A stretch of DNA of 64,000 nucleotides from Symbiodinium kawagutii (lineage: Eukaryota; Sar; Dinophyceae; Suessiales; Symbiodiniaceae): NCBI GenBank assembly GCA_009767595.1, contig VSDK01016960.1:41809-105808 (forward strand), in the 5' to 3' direction. Below are positions 12,183 through 19,924 of this stretch, one piece after another. The notes under the pieces were generated by a model that ran no database searches, had not been told where the DNA came from, and saw only the letters and a program-made list of their open reading frames with translations. Every line of letters begins with the position of its first letter. Position 1 is the first letter of the stretch. The position numbers and the translations under genes were made by a program.

Positions 12183-12560
12183 TCAGGGTTGATCATGGTC
12201 CATCATGACGAACAGCGCCACCATGAAGGTTTCCGTTTTTAGTGACCAACAATTATTGTGGTTGGTGGATCTCTGCCGCCACTCATCTACAAAAAACATA
12301 GTAGTAGAGCTTGTCAACTCAGCAAAAATAGCTGGCCTTTGAAAGGCCCCTTTCGTGTTACAGCCAATCTCTACAGAATTCGGCTGCTCCAAGGTTTTAG
12401 CTCTCAATTGTTCACATCTCCCAATCTCTGGGGTTATACCCTCCAGCCCTCCAGCACTGCGTACCGAGGCTTTCTGAGACACAAAAAATGATCCATTTCG
12501 GATTTTGTTAGAGGCATCATTCGATTGAGTACTAGGGTCACCATGAGTGTTTGGTATCAC
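12183..12560 (-). CDS. Weak candidate exon
   Basis: A 125-codon open minus frame whose middle part is non-repetitive (GLEGITPEIGRCEQLRAKTL). It is flanked by TGATGG-type repeats on the left and mixed sequence on the right. No motif was recognised and it could be chance. Confidence 0.25.
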   Translation of the reverse strand: MIPNTHGDPSTQSNDASNKIRNGSFFVSQKASVRSAGGLEGITPEIGRCEQLRAKTLEQPNSVEIGCNTKGAFQRPAIFAELTSSTTMFFVDEWRQRSTNHNNCWSLKTETFMVALFVMMDHDQP

Positions 12561-12986
12561 TACTGGTTGAGGGTGTCCTACTTAAAAATGGTTCTGGTTG
12601 TTAATGACGCTTGTAGTGGTTTTTGCTCGTTGCCTGTCGCAATTCGTGAGGTTTAACAAGCATATGTGCTCAAGTTCCCTGGGAAGTGATGGTCAATTAT
12701 CAATGTTGCTTAATGTAGTTTCAACCCTTAGATTGGCATCAACCAGCAGTTGGTATCACTATTCGTTTGTCACTATTGGTTTCAATATACCAACCCCCTT
12801 TCAGTGATTGGGCTTCCCAACTAGTTAACCCAACCCCTTCGCCAAGTTAGCTTAGTGAAGTGAGTCATAAACCTACTAAGTGATTTATAGGCTAGTTAGC
12901 TAAGCTAAGTTGAGTGATATACTACTAGTGATGTGAGTTATAAAGCTGCTAAGCTAAGTGGTGGGTTGCCCACCTCGCCCCGCCAC

Positions 12987-13087
12987 CTTCCAACGTCGAG
13001 CATCGAAGCTCTGCGGGGACCGCCCGGTCTACCGCACTGCCCAGGAGCATCGAGAAGATCTCGCGGGCACCGTCGCCCAAACACAGC
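12987..13087 (-). CDS. Candidate internal exon beside the retroelement
   Basis: The minus acceptor CAGACCCAG at 13088-13089 and the donor GAAG followed by GTGGCG at 12986-12987 bound 101 bases encoding LGDGAREIFSMLLGSAVDR and AVPAELRCSTLE. This looks like an alpha-helical segment. It lies about 120 bp beyond the left end of the DIRS element, and the ankyrin exon lies about 260 bp beyond the right end. The two may be neighbouring exons of one gene with the element in their shared intron. Confidence 0.45.
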
Positions 13088-13210
13088 CTGGGTCTGCACA
13101 TCGCTGGTCGTTGAAACGGCCCCCCCCTGGGAGGGTCCCCATTAGTCGATAGAAATCATATCGTCTGCAATTAAGGTGAAATGATATCGGTAATATGACT
13201 GGATCACATA

Positions 13211-13328
13211 TATGACACGCCACAACTTTTCCTCGGCCAGGATGATGTACCAACGATGCGACAAGTGCTAGCCCATTCAGCCAGCACTGAGAGCAAACTG
13301 AAAACCCACAAGCATCGATGCCACACCC
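13211..13328 (-). repeat. DIRS direct repeat B, outer copy
   Basis: 118 bases identical to 13433-13550. It forms the left edge of the element as drawn on the plus strand and starts with the TATGA core. Confidence 0.95.
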
Positions 13329-13362
13329 CCACCGACTTTAAGCCGGGGAGGGCGGGTTCGGG

Positions 13363-13437
13363 AGGCTTGAGCATGAAGGAGGTGCGACCCGCTATCAAGT
13401 CATCGGCTCTATCAACAACGTTCAAGAACAGGTATGA
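13363..13437 (-). repeat. DIRS direct repeat A2
   Basis: 75 bases identical to 19323-19397. It overlaps the start of the inner B repeat by TATGA (13433-13437), which is the join expected from a circular intermediate. Confidence 0.95.
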
Positions 13438-13550
13438 CACGCCACAACTTTTCCTCGGCCAGGATGATGTACCAACGATGCGACAAGTGCTAGCCCATTC
13501 AGCCAGCACTGAGAGCAAACTGAAAACCCACAAGCATCGATGCCACACCC
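13433..13550 (-). repeat. DIRS direct repeat B, inner copy
   Basis: 118 bases identical to 13211-13328. It ends 24 bp from the stop of the methyltransferase-like ORF. Confidence 0.95.
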
Positions 13551-13574
13551 ATCATAGCCAGCTGTTGCGTCGAT

Positions 13575-14930
13575 TCACTGACCCATAGTAGCTGCGCTGT
13601 CTGGTACAAGCCATTTCCAAAAATTATCAGCAATAACATTTGTATGCCAATCCAAAAAAGCATGCCCCAGCTTGGTACAAAGTTGAGGAGGATATGGTTC
13701 AGCAAGTTTAGTCATAAACTGACCATTGGAATGTATACCCATGAGAGGAATGTGCGGCTTTCCGGAAAAGGCACATTTACCACGTTTTGACCCTCTGCAC
13801 ACGCAATTGCTAAGATGTTCAAGTTGCACCTGTGAAAATGCAAATCGAGTTCGTTTACGCCAAGGTTTGTTGAAAGCGCAAAAGTCAACATCAACGTAGC
13901 TAACTCCCCGTCGACGAAGTAGTGCCAGCACTGGCGGACAAATCCAAAGACGAGAAGTCGCCGGGTTTTCCAATGTGAAAGGAATCTTCAACATCAGACA
14001 CAGCCGACACACTTGCACTGAAAAACGCATAAAGCAATTGCCATCACGAACCTTAGCCTCATCAGCTTCACGCAGGTTGCTAAGGCCAAGTGGATGCAGG
14101 TCTGAACGCAGCAGAGGAGGACCTGGTCTTCGGTCCCTTGCTCGTGAAAATGAATTACATGGTGTCCCTAGGTGAACTGCTTTGACTATGCCAGAACGAA
14201 GCCACCCAAGAATGCGAGTCCGAACTTGTTTGCTACGCAAGTCATATTCGGAGCCATGCAAAAAATCAACCAAACAGCAATGCCAACCAGTTATTCTAGC
14301 CACCGCTTTGGAAAGGTTGCCGGTGCCACTAAACAGTTCCAAGAAAAAAGGTTCCTTCACCGAGCCCGCAATATCAAACGCGGGTTTGCAAAGGCTTCCA
14401 CCATGTGGTCTGATGCCCAGTTTGCCTGAGCTTGTATGTGCTCCGGAAGCTTTGCTAACAGTTGAGCTATGCGACCTCCTTTCTCGTATCTGCGAACTGA
14501 AGTGGCAGTCCTCCATCTTCCTCGCTTTTGCACCTCTGCAAGACTTCTGTGTTGTTCCCAAAATTCTGTCGACGCCCCCCCGTGACGGAGACGATATGGG
14601 TGCAGAGGTCCTAGATCGCTGAGCTGCAGTCTTTGTTGTGCCTGCAGCATCCATAGTCTCAAGGATGTTGATGTCACATTGAAGATCGGCTGCTGGGGAC
14701 CTAGATGGCGATCCCGAATCAACTGCTGCAGCAATGGAATCAGAAACTGGTGGTGCTCCAAGTCCAGAGGAATCGTCTCGTCGAACTCCTTGGTCTTTGA
14801 AGCCTGTTCTCCTTCGAATGGATGCAAGACCACCACCAGTTTCTGATGACGGCGCCGCAGTCGAGGATTCGGGAAAACCAGGTCCTGATGCGACTGATTT
14901 CTGAAGGTCGAGGGTACATCGCAAAGCCAA
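13575..14930 (-). CDS. Cytosine-methyltransferase-like ORF of the DIRS element
   Basis: A 451-codon minus frame. The recognisable domain covers residues about 195-430: ELFSGTGN (198-205, SAM-binding motif I type), GTPCNSFSRARD (255-266, with the Pro-Cys of a motif IV), LENPATSRLW (320-329, Glu-Asn-Pro like motif VI), FCAFNKPWRKRTR (350-362) and PYPPQLC (412-418). This order resembles C5-cytosine methyltransferases, but the usual target-recognition region is not evident. The first about 190 residues are Ser/Arg-rich and overlap the YR coding region in another frame. Real translation may therefore start later, near the domain at about 14350. DIRS elements often carry a methyltransferase domain, usually described as N6-adenine type. 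Here the visible motifs fit the C5 type better, which is an inference. Confidence 0.7.
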   Translation of the reverse strand: MALRCTLDLQKSVASGPGFPESSTAAPSSETGGGLASIRRRTGFKDQGVRRDDSSGLGAPPVSDSIAAAVDSGSPSRSPAADLQCDINILETMDAAGTTKTAAQRSRTSAPISSPSRGGVDRILGTTQKSCRGAKARKMEDCHFSSQIRERRSHSSTVSKASGAHTSSGKLGIRPHGGSLCKPAFDIAGSVKEPFFLELFSGTGNLSKAVARITGWHCCLVDFLHGSEYDLRSKQVRTRILGWLRSGIVKAVHLGTPCNSFSRARDRRPGPPLLRSDLHPLGLSNLREADEAKVRDGNCFMRFSVQVCRLCLMLKIPFTLENPATSRLWICPPVLALLRRRGVSYVDVDFCAFNKPWRKRTRFAFSQVQLEHLSNCVCRGSKRGKCAFSGKPHIPLMGIHSNGQFMTKLAEPYPPQLCTKLGHAFLDWHTNVIADNFWKWLVPDSAATMGQ

Positions 14931-16687
14931 TCAACATTGCCAGTCCCATAGCTTGATTTCCTTCGAGGGCAGCATGAACAGCCATAAAGCAAACCACTTC
15001 CCAAGGGATTGGCAACCTGCTCTGTGGAGGGACCAAATTCTTCCAACCCTGGAGGCTTTGACGGCACATTGGGAGCCGTGAGTGGTTCGATGCCTTCAGG
15101 TGTGGATTGAAGAATGTCACCGCAGCCAGAATGTAGCGACCCTGACTGAGGTCCCCCCCATCCAAGTAAACTTCCTCCATGAACCGGGAAAGAGACCAGT
15201 CCATCTGTTCGCAAGTCTCGATTGGAAGCCCTTCTGTTCGACTTCACAGGCAAAATTCTGTCCAATGCCTGCGGTAGGCCTCCAGAGTTCGAGGCTTCAC
15301 TGATGCCATCATCAATGTTGTATGTGTTGTTTCGGCTGAAACTGTTCCACCACGCACTGTTGTCCTTCCAGCCCCAGTCACGGTCCCGTTTGCCTGGCGC
15401 CTCGTCCGAAGTCGACCACGAGCTCCAGATGGGACCGTCACTGACACCGGGATCATGCAATGTATCACCATTGTTCCCAAACCTTTCAACAGGAACTGAA
15501 GGTGAGTACCCACCTCGAGATGGGGAGTCCGCAGGGTTCCATTCCGATGGAATCCATCTAACCTGTATGGTCAAGTTTGAGCATAAACACAATGATGCTA
15601 TCTGCTGCATGACACGTCTCAGACCTCTGGTGTGTGCACGGCCCTTTGAAATCCCAGAAATGGCTGTCATGCTATCCGAAAGAATCAGATGTTTCATGGC
15701 AAAATTTCCCGTGGATCTTGTAATGTGTTTGACTGCAAAAAGAGCAGCTCTAGCTTCCAAAACCGGCATGCTCTCAGAACGTTGCCAACGATAACGCCCA
15801 CACACATTCCAACTCCGGTTAACCGCATTGAAAGGGATAGATTCAAAAGAAGGTTTAGCTCTGTTGCAAAAGGGGTCAATGATGCTACCATCCGACTGAG
15901 GATTCCCATCCACAGAATACTTGAAAACATCGGCCTCTTCGCCATTGTCCAACTGATCATCTAGATGTGCTCTTCGAGGATTCCTGAAGACGGGGTCACC
16001 AAAACGCCAACGTTCAGAAAACTTCCCAAACTGTTCGACTTCGTGTTGTTCCATGTCTGTAACCGTTGCACCACAACCCCAATCACTTGCATCTGTAGCA
16101 TGAACCGTGGAACTCCAAGGGGAACGGAGATCACGCCAAAGTAAAGGGGAAATACCATACCATATCGAAAGCTCACGACGCACACCCTTCCACAATGGAC
16201 GAGCATAGTTGTAAAACCTTCGAATGAAAGTGTAAACATCCCCCAAAACCGAAAGCCCCTCTCGTCGCCCCATTGAAATAAAGGACATGTGACCAACCAC
16301 TCGTTCAAGCTGTCGACCAGAAATACTGCCCCGTTTCAAGATTTCAAGGACTGCCAACCTTACCTTCCATAGTCTGTGTCGTGAAGGTCTCAAGGTACCA
16401 TCAGCAGAAAATTCCCAACCCAAAATTGTAGCAGTTCCAGACGATTGTTCCTCTTCATGCACAACCAATCCCTTGTCTCGCAAAAGAGCTACCCCCTTCT
16501 CACTAAGTGAACGGACACCATCAGCATCTGTACCGATAACATGGAAGTTGTCAACGTACTCTGTATGCATAACACCACCTGAAGGAGCCGGTTTTTTGTC
16601 AGCAAGCCGGCTCGTATCGTCGGCTCCTGCAAAAGACACAATCCTCTCACACGCAATGTTTGACAAAGCCAAAGAGCCCACGACCAA
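14357..16687 (-). CDS. DIRS reverse transcriptase C-terminal part, RNase H and YR catalytic end
   Basis: A 776-codon open frame. EYVDNF at residues 43-48 is RT motif C (YVDD type with Asn at the last position). RNase H residues follow: ATDASDWGCGA (197-207), EARAALFAVK (311-320), ILSDSM (335-340) and WIPSEWNPADSPSRG (378-392). The distal end carries the YR catalytic boxes: LHPYRLRHGGAS (His/Arg box), QKRGRW, then VRRY with the likely nucleophile Tyr at about residue 734. Between residues about 420 and 600 this frame is probably not the native one, because the YR N-terminal part reads in a neighbouring frame (14740-15513). The RT fingers and palm lie in the upstream ORF. Confidence 0.8.
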   Translation of the reverse strand: MVVGSLALSNIACERIVSFAGADDTSRLADKKPAPSGGVMHTEYVDNFHVIGTDADGVRSLSEKGVALLRDKGLVVHEEEQSSGTATILGWEFSADGTLRPSRHRLWKVRLAVLEILKRGSISGRQLERVVGHMSFISMGRREGLSVLGDVYTFIRRFYNYARPLWKGVRRELSIWYGISPLLWRDLRSPWSSTVHATDASDWGCGATVTDMEQHEVEQFGKFSERWRFGDPVFRNPRRAHLDDQLDNGEEADVFKYSVDGNPQSDGSIIDPFCNRAKPSFESIPFNAVNRSWNVCGRYRWQRSESMPVLEARAALFAVKHITRSTGNFAMKHLILSDSMTAISGISKGRAHTRGLRRVMQQIASLCLCSNLTIQVRWIPSEWNPADSPSRGGYSPSVPVERFGNNGDTLHDPGVSDGPIWSSWSTSDEAPGKRDRDWGWKDNSAWWNSFSRNNTYNIDDGISEASNSGGLPQALDRILPVKSNRRASNRDLRTDGLVSFPVHGGSLLGWGGPQSGSLHSGCGDILQSTPEGIEPLTAPNVPSKPPGLEEFGPSTEQVANPLGSGLLYGCSCCPRRKSSYGTGNVDWLCDVPSTFRNQSHQDLVFPNPRLRRRHQKLVVVLHPFEGEQASKTKEFDETIPLDLEHHQFLIPLLQQLIRDRHLGPQQPIFNVTSTSLRLWMLQAQQRLQLSDLGPLHPYRLRHGGASTEFWEQHRSLAEVQKRGRWRTATSVRRYEKGGRIAQLLAKLPEHIQAQANWASDHMVEAFANPRLILRAR
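14740..15513 (-). pseudogene. YR N-terminal and core region in another frame, interrupted
   Basis: The frame encodes VKPRTLEAYRRHWTEFCL, typical of a YR core-binding start. An in-frame TGA follows at 15244-15246, and the frame resumes with DWSLSRFMEEVYLDGG and GLAMLIGFAMYPRPSEISRI (helical YR core with the RPSE arginine box). Near 14860 the native reading seems to move back to the frame of the 776-codon ORF. One stop and two frame changes indicate that the recombinase of this copy is inactive, unless the assembly has errors. Confidence 0.65.
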
Positions 16688-17730
16688 CCCATCGGGACAG
16701 CCGCTAAACGTGGATAGACCTTCGCATCCCAGGTGACTGCTTTACCACCAACAGAAGATATTGCAACGTCCCCAGCCCGCACCGAACGAAGCCCAAACAA
16801 ATGCGAAAGCTCCGAAGGCAATGCAAGATGATAGAACGCATTTTTCAAATCTGCTGAAGCAAAGTTGAGGGTCTCGTTCTCTTCAATCTCAATTCGACTG
16901 AGACTGTCACCTGTTGCAAGCGCAACTCCAAGTGGATCCTTAAAGAAGCAGTTAGAGTGCCTACAATCAACCACCATGCGCAGCTGCCCCGATTTCTTCT
17001 TCACAAAAAAGAGCTCAACAAAGGTGGTCGGAGGTTCCAGATGGCATCCAACCAGTCCGCAGCCATGCAAACGTTTCATCAACTGAGCATACGTCTTCGG
17101 GTGACGCAGTAACGGATCACTGTAGCAACTGCGAAGCCCCAAAGCTCGAAGGTTTTCACGAGAGTCAACCTCAGGCAAAGTGATACTGTGGATAAACTGT
17201 TCCACGAAAATCCGCCCGCCATCTCCCCACAAGTCCGTCAAGCCAACTGGTTTGTTGCCAGCCTCAGGAAGTGAAAGTTTAGCAGGATCGTAGGAACCAA
17301 GCGACGCCAGGGTCTGGCTGAACTCCCCATAATCGCTTGAAGCCCGGAGCATCTCAAGAGCTCCTTGGCCTGTGAGCCCTTCGGGAATGGGCCCCATCAC
17401 ACGCACTGATTTTCGAATGAATTCAATCGCTTTGCCCTGCCCCAGAGTTGCAGCAGAGCCAGAAACTGAGCCCGGTGACGACTTCGAAGACTGTACAACG
17501 CCACCTGAGTACATAGCATTCAAAGCAGCCGTGGTGTTCTGAACCTCATCCTCCATAGCGAAACTTCGTTGCAACCGACGAATGCAAGATCGAGAGAGTC
17601 CTTCCTTAATCTCCCGACAAGAAGCAGCTCCAACTGGAAGAGGAAAAAGATCACGTTGCCTTGAAGCTTCCTGAACGGGCAATGGTCCCAAGGAAGTTGG
17701 AGCCCATCCCAACTCCCCGACCCCCTTCAT
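16489..17730 (-). CDS. DIRS reverse transcriptase N-terminal part
   Basis: A 413-codon frame. RT fingers and palm are clear: FFVKKKSGQLRMVVDCRHSN (241-260), SADLKNAFYHL (292-302, motif A) and PMGWSWALWLCQ (346-357, motif B). Motif C continues in the other frame (776-codon ORF), so the frame changes close to 16659, at a short AAA run. A one-base deletion or sequencing error is the simplest cause. Residues after about 357 of this frame are out-of-frame readthrough. Its start codon shares a base with the preceding stop (TGATG, 17728-17732). Confidence 0.8.
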   Translation of the reverse strand: MKGVGELGWAPTSLGPLPVQEASRQRDLFPLPVGAASCREIKEGLSRSCIRRLQRSFAMEDEVQNTTAALNAMYSGGVVQSSKSSPGSVSGSAATLGQGKAIEFIRKSVRVMGPIPEGLTGQGALEMLRASSDYGEFSQTLASLGSYDPAKLSLPEAGNKPVGLTDLWGDGGRIFVEQFIHSITLPEVDSRENLRALGLRSCYSDPLLRHPKTYAQLMKRLHGCGLVGCHLEPPTTFVELFFVKKKSGQLRMVVDCRHSNCFFKDPLGVALATGDSLSRIEIEENETLNFASADLKNAFYHLALPSELSHLFGLRSVRAGDVAISSVGGKAVTWDAKVYPRLAAVPMGWSWALWLCQTLRVRGLCLLQEPTIRAGLLTKNRLLQVVLCIQSTLTTSMLSVQMLMVSVHLVRRG

Positions 17731-17930
17731 CAGGGGCCCTCCTCGTTCTTCTTCTTGCCGCTGGATTTGCGGGCTGCTTCCCGCTCTTCACGAATCTTCC
17801 TCATGTTCTTCTGCAGTCCGACCTCCTTTTCGACTTCTTGTTTGACATGGTCCAACAAGCTGGGACAAATCATCAACGTCCCAGCATGCCGAACCAATCC
17901 ACCAAAAGTCTGCTGCTCTTCCAACGACAA
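17730..17930 (-). CDS. Small ORF before RT, likely gag C-terminal tail
   Basis: 66 codons: a region with FGGLVRHAGTLMICPSLLDH, then a Lys/Glu-rich coiled-coil-like tail (QKNMRKIREEREAARKSSG). The open frame extends upstream of the ATG and overlaps the end of the larger gag-like ORF. The two may therefore be one protein split by a frameshift near 17940, or two coupled ORFs. Its TGA overlaps the RT ATG as TGATG. Confidence 0.5.
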   Translation of the reverse strand: MSLEEQQTFGGLVRHAGTLMICPSLLDHVKQEVEKEVGLQKNMRKIREEREAARKSSGKKKNEEGP

Positions 17931-18658
17931 GCGGCCACCGACTGCACGACTCTCGGATTCACGGGCTCGTTCACTGTGAGCATAGGTTTGGATCCTGCGA
18001 AACCATCCAGCTGATCCACTTGCAGAGCATGGCGAAGCGTCATCGACAACTGAAAATGCTCCTGCACTCCCCAGCTATTGGCCTCCAAACGGCACAATGT
18101 TCTCATGCGCTCATGGTGAGCCTCGAAACCCAGTCCCTCAATGCTCAAGTACGTCACGCACCATTTTGCCGTTCGTGGTCCCGGCAAACTCCACTTCACT
18201 TCGGACTCTTTGCACAACGAAGCGATGTCAGAAAGGGATCTTTCCGGGGCCCCAACTGGATTGAACTTGATCGCCAAGACGCGGTGATCACACAAGGCGG
18301 GTTTGCTCAAAAACTCGTCCACCCGACTTCCGTCCACACACTGAACAAAAAGAGTGGAACCATCAGCCACTGTATGAACTGTCTTGGCCCCGTCAACTGG
18401 AGCCATCGCAACACCCTGTACGACATCACCATATTGAATGCCCCCAACCACTTCGGCAGCCAACCATTGTAACACACCAGGGGTTCGCACCACTGCAACT
18501 TGAGCTCCGCCCAACAAGGCCTGGGGAGGGGCTACCGCTGGTGCAGGACCAGCAACAGCCGCTACCAAGGCACCTGGGGCCCCACGTGCAGCTCGCTCAG
18601 CGGCAATCACCCGTTGTGCTTCTGCAGAGAAGGCTGCTAACTCAGCAGCTGAGAACAC
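17873..18658 (-). CDS. Gag-like ORF of the DIRS element
   Basis: 261 codons in the gag position before RT. An Ala-rich N-terminus (AEAQRVIAAERAARGAPGAL) is followed by a mixed alpha/beta body with no zinc knuckle. It overlaps the preceding small ORF by 22 bases and the following one by 58. Assignment as gag rests on position; no family motif was recognised. Confidence 0.5.
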   Translation of the reverse strand: MFSAAELAAFSAEAQRVIAAERAARGAPGALVAAVAGPAPAVAPPQALLGGAQVAVVRTPGVLQWLAAEVVGGIQYGDVVQGVAMAPVDGAKTVHTVADGSTLFVQCVDGSRVDEFLSKPALCDHRVLAIKFNPVGAPERSLSDIASLCKESEVKWSLPGPRTAKWCVTYLSIEGLGFEAHHERMRTLCRLEANSWGVQEHFQLSMTLRHALQVDQLDGFAGSKPMLTVNEPVNPRVVQSVAACRWKSSRLLVDWFGMLGR

Positions 18659-18876
18659 GCATTGACACCAGGTGGAAGGACTCCTGGTGCTGGCCTCAAC
18701 CTGAAACTGCGAAGCTCCCCGTTCGACACCGACATCTCCTCTATGTAAATATCCCTATCGGGAGTCACTATTGCATACTCATCTGCAGAAAAATGTGCTA
18801 GTATGAGCCGTTCGTGGATCACCCGACGGCCCCCAACGTCATATTCCAGCAGAGCTATTCTATTGACCAAGGCCAT
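18637..18876 (-). CDS. Small DIRS ORF, unknown
   Basis: 79 codons with no stop and normal composition (HERLILAHFSADEYAIVTPD). It overlaps the upstream ORF by 17 bases and the gag-like ORF by 22 bases. No family was recognised. It may belong to a gag precursor broken by frameshifts. Confidence 0.4.
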   Translation of the reverse strand: MALVNRIALLEYDVGGRRVIHERLILAHFSADEYAIVTPDRDIYIEEMSVSNGELRSFRLRPAPGVLPPGVNACSQLLS

Positions 18877-19303
18877 GTCTGCGCAATCTCAACTCGGCCA
18901 ATTGGGACCGAGCCAACTCCTGGAGAGATGGGGATGCTGGTTCCACTTCCGCAGTGACACCAGTCTGACGGCACCAGAGTAGCAATCCCAGTACCAAGCT
19001 AATGCACCACGATAGCACCGCACACCCAATTAGAATCCAGCCTTCCACCCCGACAGCTCCCACCTCAGATTTGTGAGATGGTACAAATGACCAGCCCCGC
19101 AGAAATGAAGTAGTTGAGGTCGAACTGGATGAGGTGCTGGAGTCCGCACCAGGAAATGGGAATGATTCCAGGTCACCCTTGCCTTTTGTCCCACCGGCAA
19201 TCAGTGAGTTCACCAAAGCAGTGGCAACCCAACTGGATACAGTGAGGACGTGCCCCACTAATGCCCCCAACAAGTAAGGCAGCCAGCCATGGAGAATTCC
19301 CAT
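18860..19303 (-). CDS. First DIRS ORF, membrane-protein-like
   Basis: 147 codons starting 20 bases inside repeat A1. A hydrophobic N-terminal segment (LPYLLGALVGHVLTVSSWVA) and a second strong membrane helix (GWILIGCAVLSWCISLVLGL) flank a Ser/Thr-rich loop. A short charged tail follows (ELARSQLAELRLRRHGLGQ). A two-pass membrane protein at the 5' end of a DIRS element is unusual. Captured host sequence is possible. Function unknown. Confidence 0.5.
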   Translation of the reverse strand: MGILHGWLPYLLGALVGHVLTVSSWVATALVNSLIAGGTKGKGDLESFPFPGADSSTSSSSTSTTSFLRGWSFVPSHKSEVGAVGVEGWILIGCAVLSWCISLVLGLLLWCRQTGVTAEVEPASPSLQELARSQLAELRLRRHGLGQ

Positions 19304-19322
19304 AACCGCGGAGGGGGGATAC

Positions 19323-19397
19323 AGGCTTGAGCATGAAGGAGGTGCGACCCGCTATCAAGTCATCGGCTCTATCAACAACGTTCAAGAACAGGTATGA
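19323..19397 (-). repeat. DIRS direct repeat A1
   Basis: 75 bases identical to 13363-13437. It ends with the TATGA core that also starts repeat B, and it marks the right edge of the element. Confidence 0.95.
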
Positions 19398-19651
19398 TTC
19401 ATGGAGATTAACTGCTCCAAGGTCCAATGATTTATATCAAAGCTGAATGTCATAAGTATGTTAGTGGCATATCAGTTGATACAAAGTTATATCTCCCATT
19501 TTCATCCTTTGGTGAACCCAATTAACAAGCTGGCTGCATCAATGGTGCATGTTTATCAATGGTGAATTCATACTACGTTTCATACTACGTGCTCATCAAC
19601 CAGTTCAAGCATGATTAACCAGTAAGGCAGCAAGGCTGAGGTGATGCTTAC

Positions 19652-19834
19652 ATGTTCAATTTGATGATTGTCCTTAGAGCAATGGCCCGTCAGGTTCACT
19701 GGGGTTGATGAGACTTCTCCAAGCCACACATTCCGTAGGGCATGGCACAGCAGCGGCTCCCCCGCCGAATCGGAAGCTGTTGCATCTGCAGCGCTGTCCA
19801 GCAACAGTCGAACTGCTTCGACATCACCGTGGAC
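19652..19834 (-). CDS. Ankyrin-repeat exon
   Basis: The acceptor TTTCCTTGCAG and the donor CAT followed by GTAAGC bound exactly 183 bases, 61 codons, phase 0 at both ends. The peptide starts with one ankyrin unit: GDVEAVRLLLDSAADATASD followed by SAGEPLLCHAL, matching the pattern G-V-LLL-GAD-D-G-PL-A. Ankyrin proteins are abundant in dinoflagellates. The partner exons are unknown; the next one downstream may be 12987-13087 across the DIRS insertion. Confidence 0.75.
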
Positions 19835-19924
19835 CTGCAAGGAAATGATGGCATGGCTTGGCTGAGATCACGTCACTGTACACATCAGAGACGCTACCAG
19901 TCCACATGGCAGCGATGTGAAAGA

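Larger units (their letters stand above)
13211..19397 (-). mobile_element. DIRS/Ngaro-type tyrosine-recombinase retrotransposon
   Basis: A 6.2-kb element read on the minus strand in this order: repeat A1, small ORFs, gag-like ORF, RT-RNase H, tyrosine recombinase (YR), methyltransferase-like ORF, then repeats B, A2, B. The split direct repeat layout (A1 ... B-A2-B) is the hallmark of PAT/Ngaro-like DIRS elements, which replicate through a circle and integrate with a YR. There is no target-site duplication. A TATGA core is shared by the left end, the right end and the internal A2-B junction, so the pre-insertion site can be inferred. At least two frameshifts and one in-frame TGA suggest a decayed copy, though the two B repeats are still identical. 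It lies in the same orientation as the flanking exons. Confidence 0.85.

Noticed and set aside
15205-15487. Middle part of the 776-codon ORF as native protein
   Set aside because: The recombinase N-terminal sequence is clearly in a neighbouring frame here, so this stretch is open by chance.
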